Below, piece after piece: positions 1 to 8,909 of a DNA stretch of 35,027 nt; the stretch's first letter is position 1; each line of letters begins with the position of its first letter. The stretch comes from Treponema sp. (lineage in GTDB: Bacteria > Spirochaetota > Spirochaetia > Treponematales > Treponemataceae), in assembly GCA_017392945.1 (NCBI GenBank), contig JAFOSK010000041.1, forward strand, positions 1 to 35,027, read 5' to 3'. Made by a program: the position numbers and the translations under genes. The notes beneath the pieces were generated by a model. It searched no databases. It saw nothing but the letters and a program-made list of their open reading frames with translations, and was not told the origin of the DNA.

Positions 1-125
1 ACGATTTTCAAACCTTTAAGAGCTTTTACGCCATCTGCAAATTCGTCTTTGCTCATAGAACGGCAATGACCCAACTGAAGGCGTGCTTCACGCCAAGGAA
101 TCGAATTAAAATAGTTGTTTCCCAT
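1..125 (-). CDS. ilvC: Ketol-acid reductoisomerase, N-terminal fragment (runs off the window)
   Basis: The first 41 codons of a reverse-strand gene are present, starting at the ATG whose complement is 123-125, with an AGAGG ribosome site upstream. The N-terminus reads MGNNYFNSIPWREARLQLG, then a C-R-S-M-S-K-D-E-F-A-D-G stretch and L-K-G-L-K-I-V. This matches the start of long-form (class II, enterobacterial-type) IlvC, where the Gln-Leu-Gly-x-Cys-Arg-x-Met and Asp-Glu-Phe-Ala-Asp-Gly segments precede the NADPH-binding loop. IlvC converts acetolactate to dihydroxy-isovalerate in branched-chain amino acid synthesis in the cytoplasm. The cofactor and metal sites lie outside the window, so the call rests on N-terminal similarity recalled from the family. 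Confidence 0.8.
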   Translation of the reverse strand, partial: MGNNYFNSIPWREARLQLGHCRSMSKDEFADGVKALKGLKI

Positions 126-149
126 TTTATAAAACCTCTTTCTTACGGT

Positions 150-480
150 GATCTAGCGGTCCCTGAGTTCATCGAAGGGCATGCCGAAATCACCATATAT
201 TTTTTTCTTTTTTTGGGCGCTCTCTGAACGGTAATTTCCTGGTTTCGACAAGCTCAACCAGCGAAATCACCGTTCAGGCCGGGTGTTCGCGAGTTTGCAA
301 AGCAAACTCGTAACGAAAACGGTAATTCCGTTTTCGCCGGTTCCGCTACGCTCATTCCTGCGTTCTGGTGGTTTCGATACGGTCGTTTCACTCCCTGATT
401 CAACCACCGCCACTTCGGAACGCCTGCGGCGCCGCTCTGTACCCTGAGCGATGCCACTGGCGGCATCTGATAAATCGAAG
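150..480. repeat. Hairpin-rich intergenic repeat block (REP-like)
   Basis: The 528-base gap between ilvC and the RelA-like gene holds no credible gene. It contains several near-perfect palindromes: a 9-bp stem with a 3-base loop at 290-310, a 9-bp stem at 314-336 (CGAAAACGG / CCGTTTTCG), and GATGCC...GGCATC around 450-468. The phrase TTTCGACAAGCTCAACCA at about 243-260 recurs in variant form at 19090, 26350 and 27700, so this is a dispersed repeat family. A 70-codon open frame across it on the minus strand is judged non-coding. Confidence 0.7.
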
Positions 481-653
481 GGGATTAAAAAATTACGAAA
501 GTAATTTTCAGCCCATCCAAGTTACCTGCTCATAGGTTAAGCCCTTTATTTTTACAAGGTTTATTTTACTGTTTATTTATTGTTGCGTAAACTGAAATAA
601 TCGCAAGTTATTATTGCAATTTATGCAATACAGAGAATGCACAGAGCTGATAC

Positions 654-2465
654 CTATTTCTGAATGTCGCTGTCATCCCATTCTACTGGTATTGTGCGGC
701 GGTCTATGTTTTCTGTGCGCAGATAGTTCAGGCAGTCTGCACGGTGAATCATTACACCTTTAGAGAAGGAAACGTATCCTACGATCGGATCCGGGTAGGT
801 AGGGCGGCAGCACTGTGCAAATGTAACCATAAAATTGGACATTCCGGCAACTTTTACGCGCGTAATATTCGGCGGAAAGACCTTTTCACCGGCGCCTTTT
901 TTGTGCGGCTTTTTTTTGTCACCTAGCAGCGGATGTATCTGTGCTGTATGTTCAACGTTTTCTGAATCAGCTTTTGCAATTGCATTCTTTTCTGCAAAAG
1001 TCGGATCATTTGCTGTAAGCCAGGCATGAATTTTCTGTCTTGCCTTTGAAGTCCGTGCGTGTTTAAGCTGGTTTTCTGTCGGGTGCGCCTGAGGATTTGT
1101 AAGAACTTCGATAATCTGAGTGTTTTTCAGTTCCTGTGTAATAGGAATAATTTTTCCATCAGCCTTTGCTCCTACAATCTTTTCTCCAATATCAGAGTGA
1201 ATCATATATGCAAAGTCAATTGCGGTTGAACCTGCAGGAAGTTGTTTTACTTCACCGTTTGGAGTAAATACTACGATTTCGTCACCTAAAAGTTCGTCTT
1301 TAAGTTTCTGAAAGAATGATTCATCATTTAATGGTCGTTCCCTGAGTTCCTGCAGCTGGTTAAAAATGCCAAGACTGCCGGCAGTGACCATATCGCGGTT
1401 GGTTCCTTTTTTGTAAAGCCAATGTGAAGCAACACCGTGTTCTGCAATGTCGTGCATTTTCTGAGTACGGATCTGGATTTCAAGAGGCCTGTCTTCGCAC
1501 ATAACGGTTGTATGCAGGGATTGGTATCCGTTTGCTTTAGGCATGGCGATGTAGTCCTTGAATCTGCCTTCCAAAGGCTTCCATAAGCTATGTACTATTC
1601 CCACCAGCGTGTAGCAGTCCTGATTTTTCTGGCATATGATTCGCAGTGCAAGCAGATCAAAGAGTTCGCCCGGCTCTTTGTTGCGTTTTCTCATTTTCTG
1701 ATAGATTGAATAGAAGTGTTTCGCCCGGCTTGTTATTGTTACTTCAATACCGGATTTTTCCGCTTCGTTCTTGATTTTTTGAACTGCGTTTTCAAGATAT
1801 GCGGCTCGTTCTCCTTTTTTTTGAGAGATTACGGCCTTAATCTGCTGAAACGCTGCCGGGTTCGTGTATTTTAAGCTCAGGTCTTCAAATTCGTTTTTTG
1901 CGGTAGACATACCAAGCCTGTCTGCAAGAGGAGCCCATATGTCTATTACCTCTGCGGCAAGCTGCTTTTGCTTTGAATTTTCCATATTGCGTATATTTCG
2001 TATCCGGTCCAATCGATCGGCAATTTTTACAAATATAACACGCACGTCATCAGCCATTGCAAAAAGCATCTTGCGTATTGCATCTGCCTGCTGCAAGGTT
2101 TTTGAGTTTACCGGTATGTTCAGAATTTTTGATGTGCCGTCTATTATTGTCGAAATTTCTTTTCCGAACTCGGCTTCTGCCTGCTCTTTGGTTACGTTAA
2201 GAGAATATATGCTGTGCAGAATTCCGGCTATAACGCAGTCGGCATCAAATTCATTTTGTGCAAGAATAAATGCTATGCGCATCGGATGAAGGTAGTAAGG
2301 TTTTCCGCATGAACGTACAATACCTTTTGAGTGTTCCAGAAGAAAATTCCATGCACGTGTAATGCGTTCTTTTTCGGATTCATAAAACGGAAATGTTTCA
2401 AAAAATTCCTGAAGCAATGCAGAAGGCTCTGTTTCAGGCGATTTAAATACTACGTCCTTGCTCAT
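654..2465 (-). CDS. relA: RelA/SpoT-type (p)ppGpp synthetase with degenerate hydrolase domain
   Basis: 603 residues. This enzyme makes the stringent-response alarmone (p)ppGpp from ATP and GDP/GTP in the cytoplasm. Order: HD hydrolase-like domain (about 30-190), synthetase domain (about 240-370, with RFKDYIAMPKANGYQSLH and the EIQIRT / AEHGVASHW motifs), TGS domain (about 395-455), and a conserved-cysteine domain near the end (FAQCCRP...IHRADC). The hydrolase HD pair is changed to His84-Ser85, and the following Glu-Asp motif is absent, so hydrolysis is probably lost. The synthetase carries R-N-K-E, like the RxKD class. The protein stops after the cysteine domain and lacks the usual C-terminal ACT domain (family usually 700+ residues). 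Start chosen by a GTAGGA ribosome site. Confidence 0.92.
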   Translation of the reverse strand: MSKDVVFKSPETEPSALLQEFFETFPFYESEKERITRAWNFLLEHSKGIVRSCGKPYYLHPMRIAFILAQNEFDADCVIAGILHSIYSLNVTKEQAEAEFGKEISTIIDGTSKILNIPVNSKTLQQADAIRKMLFAMADDVRVIFVKIADRLDRIRNIRNMENSKQKQLAAEVIDIWAPLADRLGMSTAKNEFEDLSLKYTNPAAFQQIKAVISQKKGERAAYLENAVQKIKNEAEKSGIEVTITSRAKHFYSIYQKMRKRNKEPGELFDLLALRIICQKNQDCYTLVGIVHSLWKPLEGRFKDYIAMPKANGYQSLHTTVMCEDRPLEIQIRTQKMHDIAEHGVASHWLYKKGTNRDMVTAGSLGIFNQLQELRERPLNDESFFQKLKDELLGDEIVVFTPNGEVKQLPAGSTAIDFAYMIHSDIGEKIVGAKADGKIIPITQELKNTQIIEVLTNPQAHPTENQLKHARTSKARQKIHAWLTANDPTFAEKNAIAKADSENVEHTAQIHPLLGDKKKPHKKGAGEKVFPPNITRVKVAGMSNFMVTFAQCCRPTYPDPIVGYVSFSKGVMIHRADCLNYLRTENIDRRTIPVEWDDSDIQK

Positions 2466-2491
2466 TTTTTTCCTACCTTCTTACTATAAAA

Positions 2492-2520
2492 AAGATACTG
2501 AAAAACCGATAATATAACAA
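2492..2520 (-). promoter_or_regulatory. Promoter of the RelA-like gene
   Basis: On the minus strand TTGTTA, 17 bases, TATCTT, about 30 bases before the start codon. It is divergent from the efflux promoter that starts 87 bases away. Inferred from sequence only. Confidence 0.5.
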
Positions 2521-2592
2521 GGATAATAGGTCGAATATCGAATTTTGGGTATAAATAAATTTGATACTCAAGCTGTAAGTTTTATTGCAGAA

Positions 2593-2635
2593 AATTGTAA
2601 CTATGTTTCACAATTAATAATTTAAATTGTAAAAT
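2593..2635 (+). promoter_or_regulatory. Efflux operon promoter with operator-like half-sites
   Basis: TTCACA (2607-2612), 17 bases, TAAAAT (2630-2635) forms a good promoter 26 bases before the TolC-like start. Three alternating half-sites overlap it: AATTGT (2593-2598), ACAATT (2610-2615) and AATTGT (2625-2630). This layout suggests a dimeric repressor site covering both promoter boxes. No regulator gene lies next to it, so the cognate protein is unknown. Confidence 0.5.
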
Positions 2636-2661
2636 AGGTTACTTTATTACATGAGGCAGAT

Positions 2662-3969
2662 ATGTATTCTCCAAAAATTAAAAATACTTCTACTTTTGCC
2701 AGGGCATTCATTTTTATTCTTTTATGGTTCTGTGCAGCAGGCTTGGTTTTTGCTCAGAAAGCAGACGTGGTTCTTTCTATAGAGGATGCTGTTTCGCTTG
2801 CAAAGCAGAATAATCTTTCTATAAAGACCTCGCAGAATGTTCTAAAAAATCTTGAAACAAAGAATAAGTTTTCGTGGAACAGCATAAGTCCGACGGCAAA
2901 TATTTCTGGTTCATACACAGATGATTTTGAAAATGATTCTAAATCAATAGGAATCAGTGGAAGCGTCAATATAGGACTTTCTACAAATCTTTTTACAGCA
3001 ATAAATAATGCAAAGCTGAATTATGAAAAGGGAGTTCTTTCTTATGATGAGGCTGTCCGTCAGGTAGAACTTTCGGTACGTAAGGCTTATTACAATATTC
3101 TTTATGAAAAAGAAAATCTTGAGCTTAAAAAGCGCAGCCTTGAGACTAGCAGAATTCAATTTCAGAACAATCAGGAAAAGTTCCGCAATGGAATAATAAG
3201 TGAACTGGATGCATTTACAAGTCAGGTGAATTATGAATCAAAAAAGCCGGACGTTGAATCTGCCGAAATAACTCTTCAGAATGAGCTTGCTTCTTTTAAA
3301 CAGCTGCTTGGAATTTCGCAGGATGTAGAAATTTCGCTTACAGGTAGTCTTGACGATGTCCTTAAGTTAAAAGCCGTTACCCGGGATTCGCTTCCTGCAT
3401 CCGGAGTGCCGGCTCCAGATGTGCAGGCAGCAGAATACGATGTTAGGATTGCAAAAAACGCTCTTCTGTCTGACCGCTTTTCTGCGTATGCACCCAGCAT
3501 TACAGGAAGCTACACATACGGAAAAAGCAAGGAAATTGACGGTGACGACTGGAGTACAACAAACAGACTTTCAGTCGGCGTTGCAATCCCTTTGGACGGA
3601 TATCTTCCATGGTCTTCAAAAGCTGTCAGCATTGATGGTTCAAAAAATGATCTTGATACTGCCGAAAAAAAATTAGAAGACGCAAAGACAAGTGTTGCCG
3701 TAAAAACAGAAAATTATCTGCGCAAAATAAATCAGGCGGTCTCTCAGCTTTCTTCATTGCAGTCGAACGTTGAACTTGCAGAAAAAACTTACAAAATGAC
3801 GCTTACGGCTTATAATTATGGAAAGACCGATCTTACTAGTCTGCAGAATGCAAATGATGCGGTCCTTAATGCGGGTGTAAGTCTAAAAAGTCAGGCAAAT
3901 ACGTTGATCAGCACAATATTGGATTTAGAAGATCTTCTTGGTCTAAAATTCGGAACTTTAGGAAAATAG
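2662..3969 (+). CDS. TolC-family outer-membrane efflux channel
   Basis: 435 residues with an N-terminal signal peptide (hydrophobic stretch about 14-30, ending Val-Phe-Ala before Gln). The mature part starts with LSIEDAVSLAKQNNLSIKT, the classic opening of an outer-membrane efflux protein repeat, and is rich in long amphipathic helices with Asn/Ser turns. The second half repeats the pattern (YDVRIAKNALLSDR). It should form the trimeric duct through which substrates from the RND pump leave the cell. It is the first gene of a four-gene operon, 32 bases before the adaptor, with a GAGG ribosome site. Substrates cannot be read from the sequence. Confidence 0.88.
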   Translation: MYSPKIKNTSTFARAFIFILLWFCAAGLVFAQKADVVLSIEDAVSLAKQNNLSIKTSQNVLKNLETKNKFSWNSISPTANISGSYTDDFENDSKSIGISGSVNIGLSTNLFTAINNAKLNYEKGVLSYDEAVRQVELSVRKAYYNILYEKENLELKKRSLETSRIQFQNNQEKFRNGIISELDAFTSQVNYESKKPDVESAEITLQNELASFKQLLGISQDVEISLTGSLDDVLKLKAVTRDSLPASGVPAPDVQAAEYDVRIAKNALLSDRFSAYAPSITGSYTYGKSKEIDGDDWSTTNRLSVGVAIPLDGYLPWSSKAVSIDGSKNDLDTAEKKLEDAKTSVAVKTENYLRKINQAVSQLSSLQSNVELAEKTYKMTLTAYNYGKTDLTSLQNANDAVLNAGVSLKSQANTLISTILDLEDLLGLKFGTLGK

Positions 3970-4001
3970 AATTAAACTAAACGGATAGGAATGGAAATAT
4001 T

Positions 4002-5072
4002 ATGAAAAAATCAATGAAAAGCGTAATTGCAGTTGCATCAGCATTGGTTGTAACTATTGTGGCTGTGATTGTTATAAATGCAACAAAACAGAATGCGGCT
4101 TATGGTCCGGGAGGATTTAAAAAAGGCGGACGTATGGGCGGCGGAAACTCTGTTTTTACGGTCCGGTCGGCAGAAGCTAAAGTTCAGACTCTTAATGATT
4201 ATGTAATTACAAACGGTGAAGTAGAATCTCAGTCTTCTGTAGATGTTTTTCCGACAATGAGCGGAAAAGTGAGCAGTGTAAACGTTCTCCTTGGATCTCA
4301 AGTAAAGAAAGGGGATATAATTGCAAAGATTGATCCGTCAGAACCAGGAACAAAATATGCTCTTTCTCCTGTAGAAGCCCCAATAAGCGGAAGCATTGTA
4401 TCTTCTCCATTAAAAGTCGGAACGAAGGTTACTACTAGTTCCGCAATTACAATGATTGGTGATGTAGATAATCTTCAGGTTGCAGCTAACATACCGGAAC
4501 GCTATGTTGCGGAATTGAGAACCGGACTTAAAGCTGAAGTTTATCTTGAAGCGTATCCCGGAGTTGTCTTTGCGGCTTCTGTGAGTCGTGTGAGTCCTGT
4601 TGTTGATTCTGCAACAAGGACAAAACAGATTATCCTTAATTTTGACAGAAAAGATAGCCGCGTAAATGCCGGAATGTTTGCAAAAGTAAAGCTGTATACA
4701 ACGAAGTACAGCGGAAAAGTTGTTGTTCCGTCTGATGCCGTCGTAAAGAATGATGACGGCTCAGCTTATCTTTTTGTTGTAAATGACAATTACAGCGTAA
4801 GCCGTCGCTCCGTAAAAACAGGAAAATCTGTTGATTCCTTGATCCAGATTACGGACAATTTGGTGCAGGGCGAGCGTGTAGTCTACGAAGGAATGCTTTC
4901 CCTTTCTGATGGTGCCAGCGTAAATGATTTGGAAAATCCTAAGCCGGAAAACAAAAATGACGCGGCTGGTGCATCTCCTGATTTAACGCAGGTTCAGTCA
5001 GGTTCAGCGTCTTCAGCTGCTGTTCAGAAAAAGGCAGGTAACGAAAAACAGAACGGGGGAAACCGCCGATGA
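4002..5072 (+). CDS. RND efflux periplasmic adaptor (HlyD/MFP family) without helical hairpin
   Basis: 356 residues. An N-terminal membrane anchor or signal (about 8-28) is followed by a Gly-rich linker, a lipoyl-like half (SGKVSSVNVLLGSQVKKGD), its partner (EAPISGSIVSSPLKVGTKV), a beta-barrel and a membrane-proximal domain, and a Gln/Asn/Ser-rich tail. Between the two lipoyl halves only about 15 residues (IDPSEPGTKYALSPV) are present. The 60-100-residue alpha-helical hairpin that normally docks on TolC is missing. The adaptor BesA of Borrelia burgdorferi is known to be atypical in this way. It should bridge the TolC-like channel and the pump. The stop overlaps the start of the pump gene by ATGA, so the two are translationally coupled. 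Confidence 0.88.
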   Translation: MKKSMKSVIAVASALVVTIVAVIVINATKQNAAYGPGGFKKGGRMGGGNSVFTVRSAEAKVQTLNDYVITNGEVESQSSVDVFPTMSGKVSSVNVLLGSQVKKGDIIAKIDPSEPGTKYALSPVEAPISGSIVSSPLKVGTKVTTSSAITMIGDVDNLQVAANIPERYVAELRTGLKAEVYLEAYPGVVFAASVSRVSPVVDSATRTKQIILNFDRKDSRVNAGMFAKVKLYTTKYSGKVVVPSDAVVKNDDGSAYLFVVNDNYSVSRRSVKTGKSVDSLIQITDNLVQGERVVYEGMLSLSDGASVNDLENPKPENKNDAAGASPDLTQVQSGSASSAAVQKKAGNEKQNGGNRR

Positions 5073-8000
5073 GTATGTCCCGTACAACCTTAAGCCATCC
5101 GGTATTGTTTCTTATCATATTTGCACTTCTTGGTTTTGTAGGTATTTTTACTCTTAAAAAAGTTTCAATCGGACTTTTCCCGGAGGTTGATTATCCTTAC
5201 ATAAGCGTTTCGACAACTTATACGAACGCCGGACCAGAATCTGTTGAAAAGACTATAACTAAAGTTTTGGAAAGTTCTCTTGTAAGTGTAAGCGGATTAA
5301 AAAGCCTTACGTCATCGTCATCGGAAGGTTCTTCCAGTATTTCTCTTGAGTTCAATTATGGAACGGATATCAATCAGGCTGTAAATGATGTCCGCGATAA
5401 GCTGGACAGAGTTTCCCGCAATCTGCCGGATAATGCCGGATCTCCTACGATTTTTAAGATGGATTCCAACTCCATGCCGATTATGCGAATCGCGGTAAAA
5501 GGAAATCGTTCTGCGAGCGATCTTAAGCAGATTGCAGAAGATAACATTGTAGACATCCTTGAACAGGCGGATGGAGTCGCTCAGGCAAGCGTATACGGTG
5601 GACGTACGAAAATTGTAAGGGTTGAGCTTGAACAAAACCGTCTTGCTGCTTACGGACTTACGGTTTCTGCTGTTTCAAGTGCACTTTCAAAACAGAATCT
5701 TGAACTTGGTGGTGGAAAGCTTAACGAAGGTCAGAAGGATTATGTTGTCCGTACAACCGGTGAATTCAATTCAATTGATGAAATCAATAATACTGTAATA
5801 ACGACAGTAAACGGATATGACGTAAAGCTCAGGGATATTGGTAAGTCGTTCATGGGATATGCCGATTCGACCAGCGAAGTATATATTAATGGGGAGCCAG
5901 GCGTTTATGTTTCTGTTACTAAACAGTCGGGCTCAAATTCTGTTGCGGTTGCAAATAATGTTTACGAAAAAATAGAACAGCTTGAACAGATTCTTCCAAG
6001 TGATGTTTCAATGCAGATTTTGCAGGATAGCACTGATTCAATCCGCGAAACTATCAATACTCTGATAGAATCTGCATATCAGGGGCTGATTCTTGCGGTA
6101 ATCGTGTTATTTATATTCTTGCAGAATTTTAAGTCAACAATCATCATTGCAATTTCAATTCCTCTTTCTATAGTGATTACGCTTCTTGCAATGAACTTTG
6201 CAGGGCTTACGCTTAACATGATGACAATGACCGGCCTTATTCTTGGGGTTGGAATGATTGTAGATGCCTCGATTGTAATGATCGATAATATTTATTCTTA
6301 TCGAAGCAGGGGGGCAAAACCTAGGATTGCGGCTATTCTTGGTTCTCAGGAAATGATAATGTCCGTAGTTTCTGGAAACCTTACAACGATTTGTGTATTT
6401 GTTCCGTTCATTCTTTATATGAAAGAACTCGGGATGATGGGACAGATGTTCAAGGGGATGATTTTTACTATTGTAATTGCGCTTCTTTCCTCTCTGTTCG
6501 TTGCTATTTTTCTTGTACCTGTTCTTGCCGGTGTTTTTCTGCCCCTTTCGAACCGTGCGGAAAAACCTGTACGCTCAGCTTTGTTAAAATTCCTGTATGG
6601 TTCATTTGAAAAGGCTCTTGCCGCAATTACAAAAGGTTACAGGAGGCTTCTTTCTGCAGCGTTGAATTATAAGGCCCCTACGCTGGTAATTGCCTTCTGC
6701 CTGCTTGTAATTTCTATTGCTCTTATTCCGACTTTGCGCATTAATATGATGCCGAACGGAAACGATGATTCTGTAACTTTGAATATTACAATGCCAATCG
6801 GAACTCCGCTTATTGAAACAAAGCGTGTGGCCCTTGATTTTGAAGAAATAATAAAAAACGAAATACAAGGCTATAAATTTATAACTACATCGGTTGGCTC
6901 TGGCGGACGTGGAGCTGGAAATACCGCGACTTATAAAGCAAATATTCAGATAAGGCTTCCAAAAACAAGCGAACAGATAGATACGGCCCAGACAATCCAG
7001 CAGAAGTTAAGAACTCATTTTTCTGATTTTGCAGGTGCCAGTTTCAGCTTTAGTGCCGGTACTCGCGGTCAGATGACGGGTGATGATCTTGATATTGCAA
7101 TCCGCTCTGATGATCTTGATGCTGCCCTTTCTGTAGCGGAAAAGATAAAGGATGTAATGAATTCCATTGCGGATGTAGGAGAGGCTTCCGTTGATACGGA
7201 GCGAGGACTTCCTCAGGTGGAAGTTGTAATAGACAGGGAACGCGCCTATGCGTTCGGTGTTGACGTTACGACAGTTGCAAAAGAAATAAACTATGCCATA
7301 AATGGTGTAACATCAACTGAATATAGAACAGGCGGAAAGGAATATGACGTAAAAGTCATGTATAAGCCGGAAGACCGTAAGAGTATAATTGATCTCGAAT
7401 CAATGTATGTAAAGGGGACAAACGGAAAGGTTTCGGTTTCAAATTTTGCTTCCTTGCGCCGTGGGCTCGGACCTGTAACAATCAGACGTGAAAATCAGAC
7501 ACGAATTGTTCATGTAGAAGCGGATATTGTTTCTGAAACAAATGCAAACCTTGTTGAAGAAATGATAAAGGAAGGAATTGCAAATTCGTTTATTATTCCT
7601 GAAGGTGTAACAGTAAGCTATGAAGGTTCTTGGAAAGATGTAAAAGAGCAGATGTCAATGTATGCCAGCATTATTGCTCTTGCTATAATATTGGTGTTTG
7701 GTGTAATGGCATCTACTTATGAATCTTTCAAAGCTCCTCTTATAAATCTTGCAACAATTCCATTCCTCGTTATTGGGGTTGTGTTCCTTTATAAGATTAT
7801 TAACCAGCCGCTTTCTATTATGGCGATGGTCGGTCTTATAATGCTGGTCGGAATCGTAGTTAACAACGGTATTATTCTTGTTGACTATACTAATCTTTTG
7901 CGCGACCGCAATATGAAAATGTTCGATGCCTGTCTTGAAGCTGGTACAAGCCGTTTGCGCCCGGTTCTTATGACTACACTCACTACAATTCTTGGTATGC

Positions 8001-8434
8001 TGCCTATGTGTTTTGCCACGGAAGGAATGAGTGCTATGGTTCAGCCGATTGGTATTGCTGTTGTAGGAGGACTTACTTCTTCTACATTTGTAACTCTGCT
8101 TGTAATCCCTGTTTTGTATTCTATTGTGATGCGCGGTTCAAAAAAACAGTCGGTATCATCGGTAAAAATTGACTATTCAAAAGTTGGAGAGGCAGTTCCT
8201 GCAAAGACTGTTTCTGTCAGCAGGAAAAAAGCAAATCCTTCAAATGAAGGACAGACTGGAATATCAGCAGATTCTAGTGTAACTGCAATGTCTGAAGAAA
8301 AATTGAAGATGGCGCGTAAAATAAACAAGATTGTTGAAATTATTATGACAATGCAGAATGAACTTGTTGCTGGTGATTATGACGAACATTTTGATGATTG
8401 TGATGATTTAGAGAAGGATGAAGAAGATGAGTAA
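5069..8434 (+). CDS. RND-family efflux pump, inner-membrane permease
   Basis: 1121 residues, AcrB-like: a first membrane helix (about 13-30), a large periplasmic loop, a six-helix block (about 335-510), a second loop and a final helix block to about 1025. The proton-relay helix reads GVGMIVDASIVMIDN, so one of AcrB's two Asp residues is Ala. The opposite helix reads GIVVNNGIILVDY, with Asn replacing AcrB's Lys; such variants occur in other RND subfamilies. It should exchange protons for drug-like substrates. After the last helix there is an unusual cytoplasmic tail of about 100 residues ending in an acidic run (DDCDDLEKDEEDE). Its 3' end overlaps the PII-like gene by 8 bases. Confidence 0.93.
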   Translation: MSMSRTTLSHPVLFLIIFALLGFVGIFTLKKVSIGLFPEVDYPYISVSTTYTNAGPESVEKTITKVLESSLVSVSGLKSLTSSSSEGSSSISLEFNYGTDINQAVNDVRDKLDRVSRNLPDNAGSPTIFKMDSNSMPIMRIAVKGNRSASDLKQIAEDNIVDILEQADGVAQASVYGGRTKIVRVELEQNRLAAYGLTVSAVSSALSKQNLELGGGKLNEGQKDYVVRTTGEFNSIDEINNTVITTVNGYDVKLRDIGKSFMGYADSTSEVYINGEPGVYVSVTKQSGSNSVAVANNVYEKIEQLEQILPSDVSMQILQDSTDSIRETINTLIESAYQGLILAVIVLFIFLQNFKSTIIIAISIPLSIVITLLAMNFAGLTLNMMTMTGLILGVGMIVDASIVMIDNIYSYRSRGAKPRIAAILGSQEMIMSVVSGNLTTICVFVPFILYMKELGMMGQMFKGMIFTIVIALLSSLFVAIFLVPVLAGVFLPLSNRAEKPVRSALLKFLYGSFEKALAAITKGYRRLLSAALNYKAPTLVIAFCLLVISIALIPTLRINMMPNGNDDSVTLNITMPIGTPLIETKRVALDFEEIIKNEIQGYKFITTSVGSGGRGAGNTATYKANIQIRLPKTSEQIDTAQTIQQKLRTHFSDFAGASFSFSAGTRGQMTGDDLDIAIRSDDLDAALSVAEKIKDVMNSIADVGEASVDTERGLPQVEVVIDRERAYAFGVDVTTVAKEINYAINGVTSTEYRTGGKEYDVKVMYKPEDRKSIIDLESMYVKGTNGKVSVSNFASLRRGLGPVTIRRENQTRIVHVEADIVSETNANLVEEMIKEGIANSFIIPEGVTVSYEGSWKDVKEQMSMYASIIALAIILVFGVMASTYESFKAPLINLATIPFLVIGVVFLYKIINQPLSIMAMVGLIMLVGIVVNNGIILVDYTNLLRDRNMKMFDACLEAGTSRLRPVLMTTLTTILGMLPMCFATEGMSAMVQPIGIAVVGGLTSSTFVTLLVIPVLYSIVMRGSKKQSVSSVKIDYSKVGEAVPAKTVSVSRKKANPSNEGQTGISADSSVTAMSEEKLKMARKINKIVEIIMTMQNELVAGDYDEHFDDCDDLEKDEEDE

Positions 8435-8720
8435 TTATAGGATTGAAATAATTGCAAATCAGTCGGTTCAGGAAGACATAACGGAACTTCTTGAACAAGA
8501 AATTCCAGAGATTGAATATACTGTGATTCCGACTGTTCATGGTCGGGGTAGAAAGTCAAAGAAACTTGGAACCTCTACTTGGCCGGAACAGAATTTCGTT
8601 CTTTTTTCGTATCTTGATATTAACGGTGCTCAGAAGGCGAAAGCAATAATAAACGCCGTAAAGATAAAGTTTCCGGGAGAAGGAGTTACTTTTTTCTGTG
8701 CAGAAGAGGCTGAGATATAG
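8427..8720 (+). CDS. PII-like protein encoded in the RND efflux operon
   Basis: 97 residues from the ATG at 8427, preferred because AAGG lies 9 bases upstream; the ATG at 8418 has no spaced ribosome site. The pattern YRIEIIAN, a helix, IEYTVIPTVHGRGRKSKK, then a strand, a helix and VTFFCAEE follows the ferredoxin-like fold and Gly-rich T-loop region of PII-type signalling proteins. A PII-like group linked to RND efflux clusters is known. It likely senses a small ligand and acts on the pump, perhaps through the pump's acidic cytoplasmic tail (inference). It overlaps the pump gene, so it is certainly co-transcribed. The family call is from pattern only. Confidence 0.65.
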   Translation: MSNYRIEIIANQSVQEDITELLEQEIPEIEYTVIPTVHGRGRKSKKLGTSTWPEQNFVLFSYLDINGAQKAKAIINAVKIKFPGEGVTFFCAEEAEI

Positions 8721-8735
8721 TTTTCTCTGATTTTT

Positions 8736-8800
8736 AGCAGGTCAATGAAGGGGTGCTGCCTTGGATAATTTGCTCGTTATAACCCTCGAAATGACCTGCT
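8736..8800. other. Inverted repeat in the 189-base gap after the efflux operon
   Basis: AGCAGGTCA (8736-8744) pairs perfectly with TGACCTGCT (8792-8800), with a 47-base loop. A second small hairpin, AGAACT (8892-8897) / AGTTCT (8905-8910), ends at the stop codon of prmC. Either could end transcription or be part of an RNA. No T-run supports a classical terminator. The function is unknown. Confidence 0.4.
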
Positions 8801-8909
8801 TAAGGTTTCGTCGGTAGTCTTAAACATCGTTAAATCAATATTATTGAGTTGGTTTCTGAGCCGGTTGAACGATTGGGATGACCGTAGACACAGAACTTGT
8901 CAGTAGTTC

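Noticed and set aside
254-466. 70-codon open frame on the minus strand
   Set aside because: It lies wholly in palindromic repeats, has no ribosome site and no recognisable protein pattern.
8721-8909. Possible small RNA (SRP or 6S type) after the efflux operon
   Set aside because: Phrases such as GGTCA and GCTGCC recall SRP RNA, but the conserved GGAAGGAAGCAGCC-type loop is absent, and no known fold could be built.
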